Part shown: in pieces, positions 1 to 5,043 of the stretch | Position numbering within the stretch: position 1 is the first letter of the stretch | Layout of the letters: every line of letters begins with the position of its first letter | Source of the DNA: Sphingomonadaceae bacterium | GTDB lineage: Bacteria; Pseudomonadota; Alphaproteobacteria; Sphingomonadales; Sphingomonadaceae | NCBI GenBank assembly: GCA_004282995.1 | Contig: SHLU01000167.1 | Coordinates: forward strand, 1 to 5,043 | Direction of reading: 5' to 3' | DNA: 5,043 nucleotides | Made by a program: the position numbers and the translations under genes | The notes under the pieces: model-generated | Seen by the model: the letters and a program-made list of their open reading frames with translations, nothing else | Databases searched by the model: none | What the model was told of the DNA's origin: nothing

Positions 1-363
1 TTCATTGGCGTCTTTCTCTCCCGGCACGAGGCCGAGCCAGACAAGCAGTACCAGGAAACTAAGGTTCAGCAGCCCGAGAGGCACGAGCCCCTGCTCCATC
101 CCGAGCCGCACCAGGATCAATATCCCGAGAAGGAAGTGCACGACGACCCCGGCAAGCGCATATTTGGCCGATACGCCGATGTCATGGAGGCGACTGCCGG
201 CAAGAATGGCCAGGATCACCTCGAGCGCGCCCGTGCCGCCACGCTCTCCAACGATGCCGAAGGACACAAGCACCGCGATGATGAGCACGATAACGAGCAG
301 GTTTGCCCAATAGGTCCGACGGTTGACACGATAGCCGACAACGCGGTCGAGCAGGTTATTCAC
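1..363 (-). CDS. DUF805-family small integral membrane protein (3' end off window)
   Basis: No biochemical function is established for this family. Reading the minus strand from a GTG at 363 gives 121 codons with no stop before the window edge. The N-terminal part has an aromatic/basic motif, NRRTYW at about residues 14-19. A first membrane segment follows at about 20-38, then the family hallmark SRLHDIGVS at about 57-65, and hydrophobic segments at about 69-86 and 93-113. The visible end, VPGEKDANE, resembles the GTxGxNxFG-like C-terminal motif of DUF805 proteins, so only a few residues are probably missing. The frame stays open upstream into apaG, but no ATG, GTG or TTG start is close, so GTG 363 is the best choice. 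It has no good Shine-Dalgarno and lies 10 nt after the apaG stop, which suggests translation coupled to apaG. Family assignment is by motif recognition only. Confidence 0.8.
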   Translation of the reverse strand, partial: MNNLLDRVVGYRVNRRTYWANLLVIVLIIAVLVSFGIVGERGGTGALEVILAILAGSRLHDIGVSAKYALAGVVVHFLLGILILVRLGMEQGLVPLGLLNLSFLVLLVWLGLVPGEKDANE

Positions 364-373
364 CGCGAGGGTC

Positions 374-772
374 TTATTCTGCCGTAGCTGGCGCAGCGAG
401 AGGGAAGAAGGGAATGCGCACTTCGAAGGGCGTGCCGTCTTCGCGGTGGAAGGTGTAGAACCCTTCCATCGAGCCGTGCGGTGTGTCGAGCGGACAACCC
501 GACACGTAATCGTGGCTCTCGCCCGGCGCAAGAATTGGCTGTTCCCCAACCACACCGTCGCCATCGACATGGGCCACCATGCCCGCACCATCGGTAATCC
601 GCCAATGGCGGGTCATCAGCTGCACGCGCTCGTGCGAGGCGTTCTCGATGCGGATGTGATAGACCCAGAACCACTTGCCCGCCTCGGGCTGGGATTGCTC
701 GGGCAGGAAATTCACCGACACGCGGACGGTAATGCCATCGGTCATGGCTGAGTGCTGGAAGAGTTCCTTCAT
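374..772 (-). CDS. apaG: ApaG domain protein (Co2+/Mg2+ efflux-associated)
   Basis: The 132-residue product matches ApaG along its whole length; the E. coli protein is about 125 residues. Recognisable blocks are RHWRITDG (about 55-62), GDGVVGEQPILAPG (71-84), SGCPLDTP (91-98) and SMEGFYTF (101-108), followed by PFEVRIPFFPLA near the end. The family is an all-beta, fibronectin-III-like cytosolic fold. Its name and the cobalt/magnesium-resistance link come from enterobacterial genetics, and its molecular role remains unclear. The ATG at 772 is preferred over the internal Met at residue 10 because GGAGGGG lies directly upstream at a short spacing. The DUF805-like gene starts 10 nt after the stop. 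The upstream neighbour is the peptidase gene on the same strand, 87 nt away, so apaG may have its own promoter, but I see no convincing -35/-10 pair. Confidence 0.95.
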   Translation of the reverse strand: MKELFQHSAMTDGITVRVSVNFLPEQSQPEAGKWFWVYHIRIENASHERVQLMTRHWRITDGAGMVAHVDGDGVVGEQPILAPGESHDYVSGCPLDTPHGSMEGFYTFHREDGTPFEVRIPFFPLAAPATAE

Positions 773-859
773 GACCCCTCCAACCTAGGCACTTGTCTCT
801 GAGGAGCAAGGGCCTGATCCGACTCGCCCCCAAGAATTCACCGCAATGCGACGAAACGT

Positions 860-2806
860 TCAGTCGGTCGGATTGTGCTCTCTTAGGAACGCCAACAGCC
901 CATCGAGCAGGCGCACTTCTTCGCTGCTGTCGGACAGGTAGTGGTTGTCGACCAGTTCGAGCATCTCAATGTCCTTACCCGCCGCATCGGCTGCCTCTTC
1001 CAGCTGCTCGTACTGGTCGAAGGGAACCCGCAAGTCGCGTGTGCCGTGTGCGACGAACAGCGGACGCTCCAGCCGGTCGATCTGGTCGGCGACCGAGATG
1101 CTGGCGAGGTCGAACTTGTCGTCACCGGTTATCCGCGGCGTCCAGACATCCTTGTACCACCGCTTCCGCACGCGCCCGCGGGCAAGGTACTGGCTGTCAT
1201 AGGCAAGCAGGTCTTCCCAATCGACCACGCCTGCGAAACTGGCGCCGCAGCGATAGCGTTCGGGATTGCGCAAGGTGCCCCACATCGCCGCATATCCTCC
1301 ATAGCTTGCGCCAAACAGGCAAACACGCTCCGGGTCTGCGAAACCCTTCGCGACCGCCCAGTCGTACGTGTCATCGATATCGTCCTGCATTGCGCGACCG
1401 ATCTGCCCGTCACCCAGCCGCTCGAACGCCTCTCCGTACCCACCCGAGCCGCGGTAGTTCGGTCGCAGGACGGCATAGCCGCGATTGGCGAGCAGCTGCG
1501 TCCAGTCGTCGTAGACCATGGTGTCGCGCACGCCGTAAGGCCCGCCATGCGGCATGATGATCATTGGCAGCTGTTCACGCCCACGTCCGCGCGGGAGGGT
1601 CAGGAATGCCCTCATCTGCGTCCCGTCGCGCGCCACGATGTCGTGAGCCTCGGTTTTCGAGAGCAGCCTCTCATCCACATCGGGGCGGAGATTGGCAAAC
1701 AGCTCGAGGCTCATGCGCGAGGGCGTGAAGACATAGAGCGCGCCCGGGTCCGCATCGCCCGCCTGGCGCACGAGCATGCGCTTCGTTCCCGCCCGGTCGA
1801 TGACGCGCACCCTGCTTCCCGGCAGGGCCGCATCGAGTTGCGACTGCACATTCGCCATGCCTTTGTCGAGCCAAACGGTCCTTGGCTCGTCATCGGTGTA
1901 CAAGACGCCAATCGGTCCTTCCCCCTTGCGAAACATTGCCCGGTCGATCCCCCAGCGCGGGTTTTCATAGATGGTCGCGCCGAGCTTTCCGCTCGAATAG
2001 TCGATTTCGCGCAGGACCTTCCGGCCATCGGGTGCATCGACCATCGCATAGCCTGTATCGCGCCCCGCGTAGATGCCCATGACGTCCCAGGCATCAAGCG
2101 CCTCGTCATCGCCGCCCTTCACCTTCGTCACGCGTTTGAATTTATCGTCCGGTCCGGACCGGTAGTAGATCTTGATGTCAGCTTTCGACGTCCAGCTCAT
2201 GCCAAGGCGGACCACGCCCTTATCGTCGGCGAACCACTCGTACACATCCTTCTCGGGCTTCTGAACGAGGACGGCAGCCGACGCGCCGCTGCCATCGAGC
2301 GGGAAGCGCCAGACCGCCGGCGGGATGCCGCCCCTCTCGCTCAGCGAGAGGATCACGTATTCGCCGTCCGGGTCGGTGTGAAGCACATCGTCACCCTCCC
2401 AGCCCTGATCTTCGAACCCGATGAAATGCAGCTGGCGGGTAGGAATGTCGAATGCATGCAGCCGCGATTCCCCATAGCGAAAGCTCGACAACTTCATCCG
2501 GTTGGAAATCAGGATACGGTCGTCACCTGCCCAGTCGAACCAGTTGAAGCCGTCGCGCGGGCCGAGGTCGATCGCGAGCAGCGGTTCGAGCGTGTCAGAA
2601 TCGTGGACCGCCAGCACTCTCTTGCCGCCCTCGACCACAACGAATGCGAAGCGGGTGCCGTTCTGCGATAACTTGGCCGAATTGAGCTGGTTGCCGCCAG
2701 CGAAGGCCTCGACAGGGATTTCGGCCGGACGCTCTTTCTGGCCCTCCTGCGCGTATAGCGGCGTATGAAACGCCAGGGCGCAGGCTACAAAATGGATAAA
2801 ACGCAC
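860..2806 (-). CDS. Secreted S9-family prolyl oligopeptidase-type serine peptidase
   Basis: The 648-residue protein has the two-part S9 layout. An N-terminal signal peptide ends near LYA-Q (about residue 19-20). A beta-propeller-like region covers about 35-385, with WD/DPDG/DDK-type strands. The C-terminal alpha/beta-hydrolase domain runs from about 390 to 645. In the catalytic domain, HGGPYG is at 420-425, NYRGSGGYG at 450-458, and the nucleophile elbow GASYGG puts Ser at 501. AHGTRDLRVP places the Asp at 591 and DNHYLS the His at 622, so the triad looks complete. It probably trims short peptides in the periplasm or outside the cell; the substrate cannot be read from sequence, and dipeptidyl or acylaminoacyl peptidase are the usual labels. 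The start is a GTG with AGGGG five bases upstream; no other in-frame start fits. It appears monocistronic, with a candidate promoter 28-55 nt upstream. Confidence 0.93.
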   Translation of the reverse strand: MRFIHFVACALAFHTPLYAQEGQKERPAEIPVEAFAGGNQLNSAKLSQNGTRFAFVVVEGGKRVLAVHDSDTLEPLLAIDLGPRDGFNWFDWAGDDRILISNRMKLSSFRYGESRLHAFDIPTRQLHFIGFEDQGWEGDDVLHTDPDGEYVILSLSERGGIPPAVWRFPLDGSGASAAVLVQKPEKDVYEWFADDKGVVRLGMSWTSKADIKIYYRSGPDDKFKRVTKVKGGDDEALDAWDVMGIYAGRDTGYAMVDAPDGRKVLREIDYSSGKLGATIYENPRWGIDRAMFRKGEGPIGVLYTDDEPRTVWLDKGMANVQSQLDAALPGSRVRVIDRAGTKRMLVRQAGDADPGALYVFTPSRMSLELFANLRPDVDERLLSKTEAHDIVARDGTQMRAFLTLPRGRGREQLPMIIMPHGGPYGVRDTMVYDDWTQLLANRGYAVLRPNYRGSGGYGEAFERLGDGQIGRAMQDDIDDTYDWAVAKGFADPERVCLFGASYGGYAAMWGTLRNPERYRCGASFAGVVDWEDLLAYDSQYLARGRVRKRWYKDVWTPRITGDDKFDLASISVADQIDRLERPLFVAHGTRDLRVPFDQYEQLEEAADAAGKDIEMLELVDNHYLSDSSEEVRLLDGLLAFLREHNPTD

Positions 2807-2833
2807 GACAACCCCTACAAATCCGAAGTCCCG

Positions 2834-2861
2834 ATAGTATTGATCGTGGACGCAATCTCAA
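2834..2861 (-). promoter_or_regulatory. Candidate sigma70-type promoter for the S9 peptidase
   Basis: On the minus strand a TTGAGA box (2861-2856) and a TACTAT box (2839-2834) are separated by 16 nt. The -35 is a good match to TTGACA and the -10 keeps the key first, second and last bases of TATAAT. Transcription would start near 2827 and give a short leader of about 20 nt that contains the AGGGG ribosome-binding site (2816-2812) before the GTG at 2806. This rests on consensus matching only; no transcription data are visible. Confidence 0.38.
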
Positions 2862-2867
2862 GAGCGC

Positions 2868-2899
2868 AAGCAATTGTTTTCAATAGTTTGCGATTGCTT
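2868..2899. repeat. Inverted repeat AAGCAAT / ATTGCTT
   Basis: AAGCAAT at 2868-2874 and ATTGCTT at 2893-2899 form a perfect 7-bp dyad with an 18-nt spacer. It lies just upstream of the candidate peptidase -35 box. The right arm is the same heptamer that recurs at 2915-2921 and 2963-2969, which makes chance less likely than for an isolated 7-bp dyad. An operator role is inference. Confidence 0.4.
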
Positions 2900-2909
2900 C
2901 CCCGGCACC

Positions 2910-2976
2910 GCCCAATTGCTTAATACCGATTCACCCTGTTCGGCAGCACGCGGTTAGGCCCGATTGCTTATAACCG
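2910..2976. repeat. 19-nt imperfect direct repeat pair upstream of the peptidase
   Basis: Positions 2910-2928 and 2958-2976 both fit GCCCrATTGCTTAwwACCG, with 16 of 19 bases identical and starts 48 bp apart. A third, shorter copy of the core (GATTGCTT) sits at 2892-2899. Copies spaced by 22 and 48 bp in an intergenic region between divergently transcribed genes suggest binding sites for a regulator, or duplicated promoter elements; the A/T-rich TAATAC and TATAAC inside the copies resemble -10 boxes. No known regulator motif was recognised. Confidence 0.5.
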
Positions 2977-3063
2977 TGAAAGGGACTCGTGAATCCGCCA
3001 TCGGGATACGGCAGATTCGCAAGGGACAAACGACCATGCGCCGGGATCGGCGCGAGCCGGATG

Positions 3064-3071
3064 AGGAGGGG
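3064..3071 (+). promoter_or_regulatory. Strong Shine-Dalgarno that decides the start of the 38-residue gene
   Basis: AGGAGGGG is nearly the full anti-Shine-Dalgarno complement. It ends three bases before the ATG at 3075, leaving about five bases from the GGAGG core. It supports real translation of this very short reading frame and favours 3075 over the upstream ATG at 3036. Confidence 0.65.
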
Positions 3072-3074
3072 AAT

Positions 3075-3191
3075 ATGCTGTTTCATTTCATCCGCAACCT
3101 GCGCCGCGACTGCAGCGGTTACGGGCTTATCGAGCTGGCGCTTCTGGCACCGCAGCTGACGATACTCGCCTACTACGCATTCGACCTTTAA
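3075..3191 (+). CDS. TadE/prepilin-like microprotein, 38 residues
   Basis: The product has a basic N-terminus (RNLRRD, residues 7-12), then SG-YGLIE, in which Gly15 is followed by Glu20. That is the G(-1)/E(+5) arrangement cut by prepilin peptidases. A hydrophobic stretch with ALLAP (22-26) follows, as in TadE-like pseudopilins, and the protein stops right after this single membrane segment. TadE proteins are normally well over 100 residues, so this is either a remnant or a genuine microprotein. The ATG at 3075 is chosen because AGGAGGGG (3064-3071) precedes it at ideal spacing. An in-frame ATG at 3036 would add 13 charged residues and has only a weaker AAGGGA upstream. No other tad or pilus gene is in the window, and a convergent gene ends 10 nt downstream. 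The prepilin-like call is from motif alone; function is unknown. Confidence 0.6.
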   Translation: MLFHFIRNLRRDCSGYGLIELALLAPQLTILAYYAFDL

Positions 3192-3201
3192 GCAGGTTGT
3201 A

Positions 3202-3813
3202 TCAGGGCTTTCCGCCCCTTAGGTAAGCTTCGAGCTGGCCTAGCCGCTCCTTGCCGAACCACATCTCGTCGCCGACGAAGAATGTCGGGATCCCGAACGC
3301 GCCACGTTCGACGGCTTTCTCCGTATTATCGGCCAGCTTCTGCTTCACGGCAGCATCTTGGGTAGCCGCGAGCAAACTGTCGGCATCGAAGCCGCCACTT
3401 TCGAGCACTTCGCGCACCGCATCCACATCGCCGCAATCGATGTTCTGCTCCCACACGGCGGGCTGGAACAGGTCGACCAGCGCCTGCATCTCGTTCTGGT
3501 CCTCTGCCGCCACGAGAATGCGCTGCAGCAGGATCGAATTGAACGGCAGGTCCGGATGCATGCTGAACCGGTCCATCGCATGCCGGTCGAGGAAGCGGCG
3601 GAACTCCAGCGCCGCATAGGGCACCTTACCCTTCACATCGGCATCGCGCATTATCGGCGGAGAATTGCCGGTCAGCTTGTGCATCCCGCCAAGGAATACC
3701 GGAGTGACAACCAGTTTCGCGCCGGTGCGTCCGGCAATCTCCTTGAGCGGATACCAGGCGAGGTATCCGTTGGGTGCCGCCAGATCGAGGATGAATTCAA
3801 GCGTTTGGCTCAT
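3202..3813 (-). CDS. DsbA-fold 2-hydroxychromene-2-carboxylate isomerase-like protein (kappa-GST family)
   Basis: The 203-residue protein resembles the HCCA isomerase/kappa-class glutathione transferase branch of the thioredoxin-like DsbA family. Markers are the opening strand and loop LDLAAPNGYLAW (9-20), FLGGMHKLTGN (40-50), the HPDLPFNSI stretch (86-94), AVWEQNID (119-126), and the C-terminal cis-proline block GAFGIPTFFVGDEMWFGKERL (181-201). Characterised members isomerise HCCA with glutathione in naphthalene breakdown, but no aromatic-degradation genes are nearby, so the substrate is open. The position that is the catalytic Ser in NahD-type enzymes (xSPxxYL) is Ala13 here. There is no CXXC motif, so it is not a classic disulfide oxidoreductase. 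Start: the ATG at 3813 begins the family-typical N-terminus; GGAGG lies about 12 nt upstream, inside the preceding gene. Its first 17 nt overlap the end of the upstream gene, implying co-expression. Confidence 0.85.
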   Translation of the reverse strand: MSQTLEFILDLAAPNGYLAWYPLKEIAGRTGAKLVVTPVFLGGMHKLTGNSPPIMRDADVKGKVPYAALEFRRFLDRHAMDRFSMHPDLPFNSILLQRILVAAEDQNEMQALVDLFQPAVWEQNIDCGDVDAVREVLESGGFDADSLLAATQDAAVKQKLADNTEKAVERGAFGIPTFFVGDEMWFGKERLGQLEAYLRGGKP

Positions 3814-4651
3814 CTTGTGTCGCTTCCTCCGGTACGTCCTGCTCTGGCAACTCGAACATCGAGCGGTCGATCGGCGGGCAACCAAGCGTGTCCGCCGCGA
3901 TTACGAGCATGGTGAACTGCGGATCTTCATCCCACTCAAGCGCCTCGGATTGCAAGCGCGCAGCGTAGTTTTCGAGATAATCGATCTCGCGGTCGCTTAG
4001 CTGTTCGCCATAGGTTTCGCCGGTGTAATTACACTGCGCCTGCTGGCTGCGCATGAATTCCTGCGCATCGAAGGCGAAGCCGGCCACCTGCGTCGCGGCA
4101 TTCACTTCCGCATCGCTCGGCGAAATCGGCCAGAGCAGGATGTCCTTGATGAAGCCGCCACGCCGCGATCTGGTCGATGCCCAGTCGTCGTAGCGAAGCG
4201 TCTTCTCCAGAGCTTCGGCGCGCGCGACCACGCCAGGACGGCTTTCGAACGGGTCCGACAGGTCGACATCGTTGTAGAATTTCACGCCGAAATAGGCGGC
4301 AACCGCAATCACGCCCAGTGCGATCGGCGTGTAGCGCACGACCTTGCGCCACGTCGGGTTCTTATGGCTCTCTTGCTCGATACGAGCGACAAGTTCGTCG
4401 CGCACGATATAGGCCGGGCCTGCCCAGCCCGGATTTTCCTCGGCAAGCGTATCGAGATCGCTGACGATATTCGCCTTGATCTGCTCGGGGTCGTCACCGG
4501 CTGCCAGCGCGTCGTAGACGAAGCGGTTGCGGACACTCGCGAAATTCGCCTGCACCTGCTGGCTGGCCTTCAGGTCCTCGCCATCGAGATAACCCGAATA
4601 CTGTTCCATCTCGCCCGCCGCATCGAGCAGCGCGTCGTAATTGTAATGCAT
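3797..4651 (-). CDS. Unknown single-pass membrane protein
   Basis: I do not recognise a family for this 284-residue protein. It has a soluble acidic N-terminal part (1-100) that looks helical, then a basic patch WRKVVR (101-106) followed by one membrane segment, about 107-123. The C-terminal region of about 160 residues starts acidic and ends in a low-complexity acidic tail (EDVPEEATQDE-like, about 268-284). The positive-inside rule predicts a cytoplasmic N-terminus and a periplasmic C-terminus. The C-terminal region has just two cysteines, Cys207 and Cys258, which could pair. The ATG at 4651 is preferred; an in-frame TTG at 4684 would add 11 residues and also lacks a clear Shine-Dalgarno. 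The ribosome-binding site is weak (a GGGGG run about 10 nt upstream). Its end overlaps the start of the isomerase-like gene by 17 nt, so the two form an operon. Confidence 0.75.
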   Translation of the reverse strand: MHYNYDALLDAAGEMEQYSGYLDGEDLKASQQVQANFASVRNRFVYDALAAGDDPEQIKANIVSDLDTLAEENPGWAGPAYIVRDELVARIEQESHKNPTWRKVVRYTPIALGVIAVAAYFGVKFYNDVDLSDPFESRPGVVARAEALEKTLRYDDWASTRSRRGGFIKDILLWPISPSDAEVNAATQVAGFAFDAQEFMRSQQAQCNYTGETYGEQLSDREIDYLENYAARLQSEALEWDEDPQFTMLVIAADTLGCPPIDRSMFELPEQDVPEEATQDEPNA

Positions 4652-4653
4652 GA

Positions 4654-4686
4654 TTTTGAGACCCCCAAATTCAGTCCGGCTCAAAA
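4654..4686. repeat. Inverted repeat TTTTGAG / CTCAAAA in the divergent intergenic region
   Basis: TTTTGAG (4654-4660) and CTCAAAA (4680-4686) are perfect 7-bp inverted arms with a 19-nt spacer, immediately upstream of the ATG at 4651 and between two divergent genes. It could be an operator or a leader hairpin. A single 7-bp dyad in about 100 bp can arise by chance, so this is weak. Confidence 0.25.
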
Positions 4687-4758
4687 CTACCCCGAATAAC
4701 CATCAGAGCAATGCTTCTGAATACTTCCCCACAGTACAGTAACTGGTAGGATAGCTTC

Positions 4759-5043
4759 ATGAAGAAAGCCTTCCTCCCATTGCCGCTCGCGGCTCTTGGA
4801 CTGGCAATCCCTCTCTCCGCCCATCCGAGCGAGGAAAGCGCCAAGCGCTGCCATATGCACAAGGAAACCGGCGCGCTTCATTGCCCGAAACGCGAAGCGG
4901 CCGAGGCACCGGCATCCGAGTTCCGTCCGATGCGCTCGCGTGAGGTCTATTTTCGCAACTGCAACGCAGCGCGTGCAGCGGGATACGCACCGATCAGGCG
5001 CGGCGATCCGGGCTACCGTCCCGAACTCGATGCCGACAATGAC
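4759..5043 (+). CDS. Secreted Excalibur calcium-binding domain protein (3' end off window)
   Basis: The visible 95 residues begin with a Sec signal peptide: MKKAF, then a Leu/Ala-rich core to about residue 20, with likely cleavage after LSA at 21. A short region with CHMHKETGALHC (31-42) follows, resembling the CHxxxKTGxYHCH motif of many small secreted bacterial proteins. The Excalibur domain starts at about 63 with YFRNCNAARAAGYAPI and continues through RGDPGYRPELDADND. The last residues are the start of the DxDxDGxxCE calcium-binding loop (Asp91, Asp93, Asp95), and the expected GxxCE lies beyond the edge. The protein is therefore probably about 100-110 residues, exported and calcium-binding, perhaps with a disulfide from Cys68 to the missing Cys. 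The ATG at 4759 has AGGA seven bases upstream. It is transcribed divergently from the unknown membrane protein gene. Its cellular role is unknown. Confidence 0.88.
   Translation, partial: MKKAFLPLPLAALGLAIPLSAHPSEESAKRCHMHKETGALHCPKREAAEAPASEFRPMRSREVYFRNCNAARAAGYAPIRRGDPGYRPELDADND

Noticed and set aside
5..387. Two plus-strand frames opposite the DUF805-like gene
   Set aside because: They are Ser/Arg/Thr-rich or His/Asp-rich shadow translations. The minus strand in the third frame gives a membrane protein with the RLHDIG motif.
792..810. Hairpin CTTG-T-CTC / GAG-CAAG downstream of the peptidase as a terminator
   Set aside because: The stem is short and bulged and has no T tract on either strand, so it is not a convincing intrinsic terminator.
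360..833. A 157-codon minus-strand frame overlapping apaG
   Set aside because: It is Arg/Pro-rich with no recognisable domain and is out of frame with apaG, whose homology covers the whole region.
941..2671. A 576-codon open frame on the plus strand, antisense to the S9 peptidase
   Set aside because: It lies wholly inside a clear peptidase gene, has no family-like motifs, and is the kind of long open antisense frame expected in GC-rich DNA. The peptidase's signal peptide and triad make the minus strand the real one.
2964..3074. A TTG-initiated extension of the TadE-like frame starting at 2964
   Set aside because: The extension lies in the repeat region, has no ribosome-binding site at its start and adds only unpatterned charged sequence. 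The strong Shine-Dalgarno sits at 3064-3071.
3202..3222. GGGC/GCCC hairpin at the convergent junction as a terminator
   Set aside because: It has only four base pairs, lies partly in the coding end of the isomerase-like gene and is followed by no T run.
3814..3885. A 24-residue N-terminal extension of the isomerase-like protein from a start at 3885
   Set aside because: The extension is Arg/Ser-rich, lies inside the upstream gene, and the family's N-terminal strand begins right after the ATG at 3813.
3251..4699. Several plus-strand frames opposite the isomerase-like and unknown membrane protein genes
   Set aside because: They lack domain motifs and mirror the minus-strand genes, one of which has clear family homology and the other a 17-nt coupled overlap with it.

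Overview
The window looks like ordinary chromosomal DNA from a moderately GC-rich alphaproteobacterium, most likely a sphingomonad of the Erythrobacter/Sphingomonas kind. This is inferred from the style of the S9 peptidase, the 2-hydroxychromene-2-carboxylate isomerase-like protein, ApaG and a secreted Excalibur-domain protein. There are no rRNA or tRNA genes, insertion sequences, integrases or CRISPR arrays.

Layout. Positions 1-363 (minus strand) hold a DUF805-type small membrane protein whose last residues run off the window. It lies 10 nt downstream of apaG (374-772, minus), and the two probably form one transcript. A large secreted S9-family serine peptidase (860-2806, minus) comes next, with a plausible sigma70-type promoter at 2834-2861. 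The AT-richer stretch 2807-3074 carries a family of ATTGCTT repeats, including a 19-nt imperfect direct repeat. A tiny plus-strand gene (3075-3191) follows; it encodes a 38-residue protein with a prepilin/TadE-like signature and a strong Shine-Dalgarno. Ten nt further on, convergently, a two-gene minus-strand unit ends. Its first gene is a single-pass membrane protein of unknown function (3797-4651). Its second is a DsbA-fold, kappa-GST/HCCA-isomerase-like protein (3202-3813) whose start overlaps the first gene's end by 17 nt. Finally, a divergent plus-strand gene (4759 to the edge) encodes a secreted protein with a CH..(K/E)TG..HC motif followed by an Excalibur calcium-binding domain, cut by the window end.

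The genes do not form one recognisable pathway. The points most worth a second look are the orphan TadE-like microprotein, the alanine at the usual catalytic serine position of the isomerase-like protein, the repeat cluster upstream of the peptidase, and the overlapping unknown membrane protein/DsbA-fold pair. I found no convincing evidence for a new multi-gene system here.
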